This document shows positions 42,177 to 52,800 of a stretch of DNA of 64,000 nt, one piece after another. The position numbers and the translations under genes were made by a program. The notes under the pieces are model-generated. The model was given only the letters and a program-made list of their open reading frames with translations. It was not told the origin of the DNA and searched no databases. The stretch is from the NCBI RefSeq assembly GCF_002844375.1, contig NZ_CP024200.1:47501-111500 (forward strand), in the 5' to 3' direction. Numbering within the stretch: the first letter of the stretch is position 1; the number at the start of each line of letters is the position of its first letter. The stretch comes from Thalassospira marina. Its GTDB lineage: Bacteria; Pseudomonadota; Alphaproteobacteria; Rhodospirillales; Thalassospiraceae.

Positions 42177-43741
42177 TTCACCTCCCACCCAAAATCATCA
42201 ATACCAAAACTGGGCAGCAATTCACCGGTAAGCGACAGCAACACATAACGCGACAGGTCCGCCAGGGTGCGGGCGTCAATCAGGGAACTTGCGGTCTGGT
42301 AAAATTCACGCTGGCTATCAAGCACATCGACAAGGTCACGCCGGCCAATGGAAAACAGGTCCAGATAGGTCAGGAATGTTTCTTTTTCCGCGCGCGCAGC
42401 CAGTGACAGGGCATGAAGGCGCTGTTCACGGGTGGCAATATCGCTTAGCGAACTGGCAATCTGGCGTTCCAGTTCCAGGCGGGACTGGCGTTCGCGTTCC
42501 TTGGCCTGTGACAGGCGGTTTGATGCCCGGCTTTCGCGTGCCTGGTCACTGCCACCATCAAACAGGTTATAGTTAAACCGCAGGTAAAACCGCATTTCGT
42601 TGTCATTGGCGCGCGGTTCGGAAAGGTCATATTGCCGGCCTTCGACCACGACCGAAACCTTGGGGTACCAGGCGGCTTTGCTGGCATCATATTCAAATGA
42701 TGCCGCCCGTGTGCTGGCCTCGCTTTGGGCCAGGGTGGGGTTATGACCCAGGGCATGTTGTAGGGCGACTTCGGCATTTTTGGGAATATCGGGGATATAA
42801 TCGGGCCGTTCACCATGGGTTGGGACATCGCCAAACAGTTCCTTGTAACTCGCACGCATGCGGTCCAGTTCGCCAATCAGTTCGGTCAGGTTGGCATTGG
42901 CCTCGGCCAGGCGCCCTTCAGTACGGAAAACATCGGCAGATGTCCCGGCCCCACCGGCAGCGCGGTCATTTACACTTCGGAAAATCAGTTCGTGGCGGTC
43001 GCGATTGTCAATTGCCAGCAACACCTTGGTTTGCAGGCGGACAATATCAAAATAGGCGGAAATGGCCCGCAGGCAAAATTGCTGGGCGCTATCAAGGGCT
43101 GCATATTTGCTGCCGGTTACGTTTTCACGCGCGGCATCGATGCGGTCAAAGGTTTCACCGGCATCATATAAAAGCTGGCTGACCGACAACACACCATCGG
43201 GGTCGTTATCTGCAGCAACCCGGTCATCTGCCCGGGCGACATTATAGCCCCCTTCAAGGGCGAAATCGACCTGCGGATAAAGTGCACCGCCGACTTCATC
43301 AACACTGTCGGTGGCCTGGCGGGCCCCATAAATGGTGCTTTTGATCGACGGGTGAGTTTCAACAGCCTGGCGCACCTTGGCAATAAACCCTTCGGGTTTA
43401 CCCTCCGCCATTTGTGTTGTGGCGGATGCATCCGTTTGCGACATGGACGACAATTCGGACGGCAACGGCCGTTTCACGGTTTCATTGCCGGTTTGGGTCA
43501 GAAACTGGTTCACCAGCACTTCCGAGCCATTCATGCTTTTGGCAATTTCACGAAACAGCGGTGTCATCGCCGTTGAACCGGCAGCATCCTCGCCCAGTTG
43601 ACGGGCGAGCTGGTCCTCGTTCGTCATGGTCGCAGAAGCCATGTCCGCGCCATTCTGGGGCGCAGCGTTAACGGTGGCTGGTAAAGTCGTTGTACTGATC
43701 AGTCCCGAAATCAGCAGCAGGCAAGCAAATTTATTTTCCAT
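42173..43741 (-). CDS. Type I secretion outer-membrane channel (TolC/LapE-like)
   Basis: Outer-membrane efflux protein of 522 residues with a signal peptide ending near VNA-A. About 90 residues of unusual N-terminal sequence (including LFREIAKSMNGSEVLVNQF) precede the channel domain. The TolC-type repeats start with GFIAKVRQAVETHPSIKSTI near 115, then GALYPQVDFALEGGYN and, in the second half, DASKAAWYPKVSVVVEGRQY and LFSIGRRDLVDVLDSQREFY. It is the first secretion gene after the adhesin gene, separated by a hairpin, and its stop overlaps the exporter start. Confidence 0.9.
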   Translation of the reverse strand: MENKFACLLLISGLISTTTLPATVNAAPQNGADMASATMTNEDQLARQLGEDAAGSTAMTPLFREIAKSMNGSEVLVNQFLTQTGNETVKRPLPSELSSMSQTDASATTQMAEGKPEGFIAKVRQAVETHPSIKSTIYGARQATDSVDEVGGALYPQVDFALEGGYNVARADDRVAADNDPDGVLSVSQLLYDAGETFDRIDAARENVTGSKYAALDSAQQFCLRAISAYFDIVRLQTKVLLAIDNRDRHELIFRSVNDRAAGGAGTSADVFRTEGRLAEANANLTELIGELDRMRASYKELFGDVPTHGERPDYIPDIPKNAEVALQHALGHNPTLAQSEASTRAASFEYDASKAAWYPKVSVVVEGRQYDLSEPRANDNEMRFYLRFNYNLFDGGSDQARESRASNRLSQAKERERQSRLELERQIASSLSDIATREQRLHALSLAARAEKETFLTYLDLFSIGRRDLVDVLDSQREFYQTASSLIDARTLADLSRYVLLSLTGELLPSFGIDDFGWEVK

Positions 43742-43801
43742 TCTGGGTTAAACACCAATCCCTCTTTCCCCGCAAAGGGTGTATCTCCCCGAAAAGCAAC
43801 A

Positions 43802-43822
43802 AGGGGTGGACATGCCACCCCT
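43802..43822 (-). terminator. Hairpin between the adhesin and secretion genes
   Basis: On the minus strand, stem AGGGGTGG / CCACCCCT with a 5-nt loop lies just after the adhesin stop, followed by TGTTGCTTTT. Likely a terminator or attenuator that lowers readthrough into the secretion genes. Confidence 0.65.
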
Positions 43823-43845
43823 CGTGCCCGTGATGTCGTCCAGGC

Positions 43846-46800
43846 TTATGTTTCCGAATAGAAAAGATCGGAAACATTGGCACTGTTCAGATCGCCGCTA
43901 ATACCCGACACGTCAACAAACAGATCCTGGTCACCATTAAGGGTTCCATCTCCATTATCAACGATCAGGTATGTTCCATCAGCATCCCCGCCGCCCGATA
44001 CCGTAACGAACATGGCAGCGCCACTATCGATGTTCAGTCCGGTCAAGGCCGTAGACAGTTCAAAGCCCCCGTCGGCAGAATTCGTAATCGACGTATTATC
44101 GACACTTACCGCGTTCGGCACGGTGTGATCACCACCCAGCAGGGACAGATCAAATTTGTCTTCACCCACCACGAAGTCGGTAACAACGTCAAATGCCGAA
44201 ACGATGCTGTCGGACGATCCACTAATCGCTTCATCGCTGCCGTTATCAAGTGCCGTACCGGACTGATAGGCTGCAATGGAGTGACTGGTGATCTGTTCAT
44301 CGGAAGCAACAAACAGGGTCTGATTGTCTTCGATGCCGACAGTATAGCCGTTCGCCTTCAGGTTATCGGCAAAACGCGAGATTACATCAGCCAGCGTGTC
44401 GGTACTGATTACCGGTTCAGTCAGCGTAATGTCATCAATCGACAGGACGAATGTCCCATGATCCTGAAGGGTCTGGTTTGCCTGTGCGAAATCGTAGAAA
44501 TCAAACAGAACAGCGTCAAAGGTGTCTGTTTCGCTTTGCAGCGGATCGACATAAGCAGCATTTGCCGTCAAATCGCCAAGGAAGGTCGCATCGATGGTGA
44601 AATCAGAACCGACTTCCTTGCCAACAAACTGAATGTTGCCACCATCAATCGTGATACTGTCAAAGAAGGTTTGGCTTGGGTCGCCGTCGCTGGTAGCGAA
44701 GGCGGCATCCTGTGCCTTGATTTCATCGACAAGCGCCTGAATGCTGGCTGCGGCATTCCCGGCAACAACTGCGGTTGAAAGATAGTTTGTTTCAACTTCG
44801 TTGCCGCTTGTGGTGATTGTCAGTTCGATCGACAGGAAAGAACCGGCAACATAATCACCATCGTTGGTAGAAAGGGTAAGCGTCCCGGTCTGGGCCGTTA
44901 CCGTATCGGCTGCTGTATCGACATTAAAGCTATCACCAGCATCCGTTTCGTTAAAGACAGGCCCGCTGGATGCATGGATGGTACCGGAATGATCCAGATC
45001 GATCGACTGACCATCCGGAACATAGATGAACAGACGGTCTGCTTCATGTCCTGAATCACCGTCGGTATCAATGGCGGCGGCATCCACAACATCGGCGTTT
45101 TCATCAAGGTCATAAGCAGCCTGTGCCTGCGCCGAGATTTGAGCTGCCAACTGGAAGATCAAACCACCCGGTGTGTCACCATCGCTCATCTGCACCTGGA
45201 AGACCTGATCACCGACTGTCAGACGCAGGAAATCGCCCACCTGCGGTGTCGTCGTGTCGGTGAAGCTGAAGGCAAACAGATCATCGGATTCCGGTTGGTC
45301 GGCATATGCCATGCCTTGAGAATAGGTATTGGCATCGACCACCGCATTTCCATCAATACCGGCAATCTGAAGCTGACCATCCGAGACCCGGGCAAAATAG
45401 TTATGCCCGCTGTCATTATTGATCACATAGGCAAGGTCATCGAGGATGCTGTCAAGGGTGGTATTGGCCTCGTCCGCACGGGCGCTATAGGAGTACCCGT
45501 CAATTGTAACCTCGAAGGAGTCACCCTGTACCGGTGTGTAATCCGAATAGGTCACGGCAACCGCGTCACCGCCAAGGCTCATGGCAAAGATATCGGCACC
45601 CGCGCCACCCGTAATATGGTCAGCACCTGCCCCCCCCCGCAGGACGTCATCGCCACCGTTACCAATCAGGGTATCGTTACCGTTACCACCTTCAAGGGTA
45701 TCGTTGCCAGCACCACCAATCAGGGTATCGTTGCCATCGAACCCGCCATAATTACCATCTTCGTCACTACGGACTTCACCTTCAACAATCAGGCGCTGTG
45801 ATGCTGTCAGTTCGGAACCATCAATGACGACATCATTGGTAAAGGGCACATCATTGTCGTTGCTGTCAAAGACGCGGCTGACAACCGAAATATCGCCTGC
45901 CGTGCCATCCATATTGGCATCCGCCGTGGATGCCAGTTCAGAACCGATCTTCAACACGTTGCCTGCCGCATCGTCACGCAGTTCGATACGGTCGATATTG
46001 GTAATGGTAACATTGCCATCTGTCAGGGCCTGATCGGTCAGATCAAATGTACCTGCCGTGGCAAGCAACAGACGGTCATTTGCTGCCGCTTCAAAGCTAC
46101 CATCAATTAACAGACCAGCAGCAAGGGCTGTTGTCATCAGATAGAAACGGTCACGCCCGCTGCCACCGATCAGGGTATCGGCACCACCATTGTAATAAAT
46201 GCGGTCATCCCCGGCACCACCATTGATGGTGTCATTGCCCAAGCCACCGTAAATACGGTCGTTACCCGAGAAACCACCAAAATTGGCCTGCGTTTCATCA
46301 TCAAACAGGGTTTCACCCTGGAAATGGATAGAATAGTTGGCCGACAGGCCGCTGGCATCAACCGTGACACCGGCAGTAATCGGAACATCAACTTCTTCAC
46401 CATCCTGTTCTTCCGTGGCACGCGATACGATCTGGATATCGCCGAGCGTACCATCTCCATTGGCATCCGCCGTGGAGACAACACCATCGCCAAGGGTCAG
46501 TTCATAGCCTGCCGAATTGTCACGGAATTCGATGCGATCGATCTGGGCAATGGTGATATCGCGATTTTCAAGGGTGGTATCGCTTAGATCATAGGCCGAG
46601 GCCTGACCAAAGATAAGACGGTCATTGGTGCTGGCTTCGGCTTCTGCCAGTTCGTCATTATCGAAGTCATAATCACCACCGATGATCACGCTGCCATCGC
46701 TAAGATCTGTTGCCAGGTCAACATAGAGCCGGTCGGTGCCAAGACCACCGATCATGGTATCAACGCCAGCACCGCCATGAATGCGGTCTGCACCATTACC

Positions 46801-49800
46801 ACCGAGCAATACGTCGTCGCCATCGTTACCGACTATCCGGTCATCGCCATCGCCCGCGGCGATATCGTCATTACCGGCACCCCCCCAAACGGTGTCATCA
46901 CCGCTAAAGCCGCCATAGGTTTCGTATTCGGTTTCACTACCCTCGATCAGATCGACATGAACTTCGCCGTCAAACCGAAGGAAATCAGTGCTTTCAAGTG
47001 CTGAACCATCGACAAAAATGCCATTGGTGATCGGCGTTGATGTCAAACCGGTATCATTATCGGTATAGACACGGCTGGTAATGCGAATGTCACCAAGCGT
47101 TCCGTCATTGTCGGAATTTGCTGTCGATGCCAAATCGTGATCAAGAATAAGGTGAAGCCCGGCAACGTCCTGCGCAATATCGATACGGTCGATATTCGAG
47201 ACAGTGACATTGTTGAAATCAACAGTGACACCTTCTGACAGGTCAAGAACCAGCCGGTCATTGGAAACGGCACTGTCTTCTGTCGATGATCCACCATTAC
47301 CGTCAATATAGGTACCCGCGGCGTCGGCGATATTGGTGATATAGAAGCGGTCAGCACCGGCACCGCCGATCAGGCTGTTTACGCCACCGCCGGCATAAAG
47401 ACGGTCATCACCATCCCCGCCATCGAGGTAATCGTTACCGTCATAACCATAAAGCCGGTCATTGCCCGCACCACCAAACATGGTATCGGACCCCGCGCCG
47501 CCATAAACGGTGTCGTTACCGCTAAAGCCGCCATAAGTTTCGTCACCTGTCTGTGCATCATTCAGGGAAACATGAACTTCGCCGTCGAACAACAGGCTGT
47601 CGGTTGATTCAAGTCCACGGCCATCAACAATGATGCCATTGGTAATCGGCGAAGCCGTCAGACCGATTTCAGATTCATTGTCCACATAGACACGGCTGTT
47701 AATCCGAATATCGCCAAGGGTATCATCCTGGTTATTGTCCGCTGACATTGCCAGTGCATGATCCAGCGTGATGGTCAGGCCAGCGACATCCGAACCAATG
47801 TCGATCCGGTCAATACCGTCGATCTGGATATTGCTTGCCGTCAGATCAACCGACTGCGGGTCTTCACTTTCATCAAGCTGAATGACAAGGCGGTCTTCAC
47901 CCGTGTTACCCGATGTCGTGCCATCACCCATCACAGTAACACCATTGGCAAGATCTGCGACCGAGGTCAGATAGAAACGGTCCTTACCGTCCCCACCAAC
48001 CATGGTATCCCCATCAGCGTCGATAAAGAAGCGGTCATCACCCTCGCCCCCCATCAGGGTGTCGACGCCGTCGCCGCCAATCAGGGTATCTTTACCCGCA
48101 CCGCCATTGATAACATCGGCACCATCCCCACCGAGAAGCGAGTCATTGCCATCGCCACCAAAGATGGTGTCATTTCCTTCGTCGCCACTGATGGTATCAT
48201 CACCATCATTGCCCTCCAGGATGTCGTTGCCCAGACCGCCAAACAGCGTGTCTGCACCATCGCCACCCTTGACAGTGTCATCCCCCATGAAACCGCCAAA
48301 GGTTTCACCATCTTCGACAGCGCGCTGTCCTTCAAACGAAATGGAATTGTTGCCTGTCAATTCGGTGGCATCAACGACAACACCGTTTTGCATACCAACA
48401 TCAACACCGTTGCTGTCATAGATGCGCGAAACAATGCGCATATCACCCGCATTGGTATCGTTATTGCCATCTGCGGTGCTGACAACACCATCCCCCAGCA
48501 CGATCTGCTGTCCTGCAACATCACTGCCCACTTCAATCCGGTCGATACCGTTAAACACGGTCCCCGATGTGGTGAAATCATATTGATCATCGGCTTCACC
48601 ACGCAGCACAACACGGTCACGACCAAGGGTGCCCTGATCCGATCCGCTAATCGACAGGCCGGAAACAAAATCACTGGTGCCAAGATAGAAGCGGTCATCG
48701 CCCGTACCGCCGATCATGGTGTCACCACCGCCATTGCCAAAGAAGCGGCCACCCTCGTCACCATTGTCCAGAACATCGGCCCCGGAGGAGCCATAGATGG
48801 TTCCGTCAATCAGTTCGCCAACAGCAGCATTTGAAAGCGCATCCTGGAAGTTGGTGGCAAAGTCATTGTTATAGGTAACCAGCGCGTCATAGGCGGAATC
48901 CTGGAAGTCACCGTTGCTGTCAAACAGATCATTGATCAGACTTGCGAGCGTTGACCCGGCAGCCACCTGAATCTTGACCGCCGAAATCAGAAGGGACATG
49001 GCATCGATATCCGCCGGGCTTTGCAGCTCGGACGAAGACGGCATCAACTGTTCAAGCGCCCCAACCGTATTCCCGACCAGTTCGGCAATTTCGGTAAACA
49101 CGTCATTCAATGTGACATTGTTGCTGCCAACTGTCTGGGTCCCGTCAAAGTTCGAGCTGCCAACAATCGCATTACCGACAGCAGTAATAAGGTCGGTCAG
49201 AACCGTTCCGTTAGTGAAGTCAACTTCTGCGCCATTCGCATTTTCAATAGCTGCGGCAATCTGGCGCATGATCACTTGCGAGATTTCGCTCTGGCTTGAA
49301 TCATCCCCCAAACCTTGCAGAACCGGCTGAAGGCCTTTTGCCAGTTCGCTGGTCAGGACCAGCATCTCGGCAGAGGCGATTTGCAAGGATGCGGCATTTG
49401 CCATTTCAGCGGCCGTCGCACTGCTTGAAGCAACAGTGCTGAGAGGATCAATCGTCAGAAGGTTGGAACCCGACAGCGATGTTGCATCAAGACCAAGCCC
49501 TGCAATCAGATCGCTTTGTGCTTCGGTGATATCTGCTGCCGAATTTCCCGCCACCAGATAATGCATCACCGTCGTAAGACCGGTCGCAACACCTGCACTT
49601 TCACCTGCCGACACCAGAAGGACCCCATCAAAGGACTGACCTGTCGTAAGGTCCGTCCCCCCGGTGATACGCACAGCAACATCTTCGGGAAGAATGCCGG
49701 TAAACTGGAAATCGGTAATGGTGTAGTGGCCAGTAGCATCCGTCGTCCAGGTTTGCTGACCAACCTGGTTGCCATCACCATCAACAAGCATGACAGTGGC

Positions 49801-52800
49801 CCCGGCCAGATACCCATCAAGCGCAACACCGCTTTCGTTATAGGTGACGCTTGACTGATATTCGACATCGCCGGTCAGGCCGGATTGATCAATGGTGGTG
49901 CCTTCCGGAACGGCCACAACAACATTGCCACTATCGGTCGCGCTAAAGGTAATGGTCAGACCGTCAACATCAGCCGCCTGAATATAGGCATTGCCCGTGC
50001 CGGTAACTTCGATTTCATCGATACCATTCAGTTCGAGGCTGCTGATCGTGACATCGCCATTGCTGGTATCAATCACCAGCTTAACGGTATCGCCCGAAAG
50101 CGTGCTGAAATCATAGGCGCCGTCTTCCGAAACCGTCACATTGACCGAACCGGTTGCTGTAATGGCAATGTTTTTGCCAGAAACATCGGCATAGGTCAGG
50201 TTAACGTCCGAGGTATCAACCTCGCTAACCGTGATGGAAATCGTACCGCTTTCCACGGAAAGCTTGGCAAGATCGGCAGAAACGCCCGAACTGCTGGCAT
50301 CGGTCAGCGTAATATTGCCTGTACCGGTCGCGGCCAAACCACCAAGGTCGCCCAGTGCTGATTCCGTAATCGAAAGGTTTTGGTCAGCAACAGCCGAAAC
50401 ACTGATAGAGCCACTGCCCACATTCAAATTATCAAGAACGGCGGTAACATCGCCCGAAACTTCGGTAATGGTGATGTCACCTGCCCCGGTAACCGTAATG
50501 GAGCCATAAGAGGCTGCTTCGGACTGGGTCAAAGTCAGGTTTTCGCCATCAGCGGCAACGATGTTGATTGCACCAGTGTCGACCGTAATTTTGGCAACAT
50601 CTGCATCAAAGGAGGCTTCTGTTACATCTGTCAATGTGATGCTGCCAGACCCGACAACGGTGAACTGATTGATACCATCAAGGACCGACTGGGAAATCGA
50701 GAAGCTTTCGCCTTCCGCACCCGAAAGAACCAACCCGCCATTTGCCGACACTTTGCCCAAGTCGGCGGTGAAGTCTGCCGCAGTCAGGCCGCTGATGGTC
50801 ATAGTCGTGCCATCGGCACCATTTACTGCAGCAAGATCATCAAGCTGGGCTTTGGTAACTGTCAGATTCTCCCCGGTCGCACCATTGACCGTGACAGTAG
50901 CACCGGAAAGTTTTGCAAGGTCTGCGACAAAGTTGCTGGCTGTCGCATCATTCAGAACGATATCACCGCCATCTGTTGCCTCCAGACCGGCAAGTTCGCC
51001 CAGATCCGTTTCCGAAATCGTGAAGCTTTCACCAGATGCACCGGTGATGCTGAAATTCCCGGTTTCAACCGAAATCGCACTCAGATCCGCAGCAAGGCGT
51101 GCTGCCGTTACACCGCTTAGCGTAACATTCCCGGTACCCGTCGCATTCAGGGCATCAACATCGTCAAGGTCGCTTTCGGTGATAACAAAGCTGCTATCGG
51201 TGGCGCCGTTTACGGTGAAGGTGCCATCAACGGATGTTTTGGCGATTGCTTCGCTCAGGGACGATGCGCTGTAACCATTTAGCGTCAGATTGCCGCTTCC
51301 CGTGGTGGAAATGCTGTCGATCCGGGCAAAGTCAGCCTGCGACAGAACGATATTTTCACCCGATGCCGCCTGAACACCAATGGTCCCGCTAACAACACTT
51401 ACCGCGCCAATGGCGGCCGAAATGCCGGCTGCCGTCACGCTTGTAATCGTGACATCGCCGCTACCTGTTGCGGCAAGCCCGGCCAATTCAGCCAGATTGG
51501 CTTCGCTGATGCTGAAACTTTCACCATCGGCGCCGGAAACCGAAATTGTACCCGTTTCAACACCAAGCTTGGCAAGGTCGTCGGTCAAAGAAGAACCAAG
51601 TGCTTCGCTGTAGGTGATGGTACCCGTTCCGGTCGCATTCAGATGCCCGATCTGGTCAAGAACAGTTTTGGTCACAGCAAAGTTTTCATCGGCGGCACCT
51701 TCAAGGGTGATGCCAGAAGCCGCACTTTGGATTTTGGCAAGATCACCTGCAAGATCGGATGATGTAACACCCGTAACGGTAATCGTACCCGAACCGCTGA
51801 CAGCAACATCTGCAATGCTATCAAGCTGCGCCTGCGTCAGAACCAGGCTTTCATCGGCAGCACCGGACAGCGAAATTTCACCCGACACAACCGAGATTTT
51901 GGCAAGGTCAGCTGCCAGATTGGCATTTGTAACCCCGGACAGGGAAATATCACCGGTCCCGAGTGCGCCAATGGATGCCAGATTATCAAGCTGGGTTTGC
52001 GTCAGGCTGAAGGATTCATCCGTCGCACCAACAACAGAAATGCTGCCACCCTCGGCAACAGAAAGCTTGTCAAGATCGGCAGTAAGCGCAGCCCCGGTTG
52101 CATCCTGATAGGTGATGGTACCATCACCGGTGGCTTCAAAGGCGGCATAGCTATCAAGGAAGGTTTTATCAAAGACAAAATCTTCCCCGGCCGCACCGGC
52201 AAGTGAGGTTGTACCGTCAACAGTCAATTTGGCAAGATCAGTCGTCAAATCGGCTGCGGTCAAACCGGTGACAGCCAGATTGCCTGAAACCGTGGTGAAA
52301 TGACCAAGCTGATCAATAAAGGTTTTCGCAAGAGTGAAATTCTCGCCCGATGCACCGGTGATCGAAATCTTTTCGCTCCCGGCAGAAAGCTTTGCGAAAT
52401 CAGTTGAAAGCGCAGCACTGGTCGCATCGCCAAGGGTAATTTCACCAGTCCCGCTTACGGTCAGGGTAGCGATCTGGTCAAGCTGGGCTTTGGTAATGGC
52501 GATATTTTCGTCCGCCGCCGCAACCAGTGAAATCGTCGAACCCGAAGCGACGGTCAATTTGGTCAGGACAGCGGAAATATCATCGGCATTATCGAGGCTG
52601 GTGATGGTAATGGTACCAGTCCCGGAAGCCGTCAGTGCGCCAAGAGTTTCCAGCTGGTCATCCGTGATCGAAAAGTTTTCGTTGATCACACCGGCAACAT
52701 TGATTGTTACCGTGTGGCCTGAAATATCGATCTTCGCAAGATCAGTGGTCAATGCGGCGTTGGTTGCACCGCTATAATTGATGATGCCGTTATCAACATT

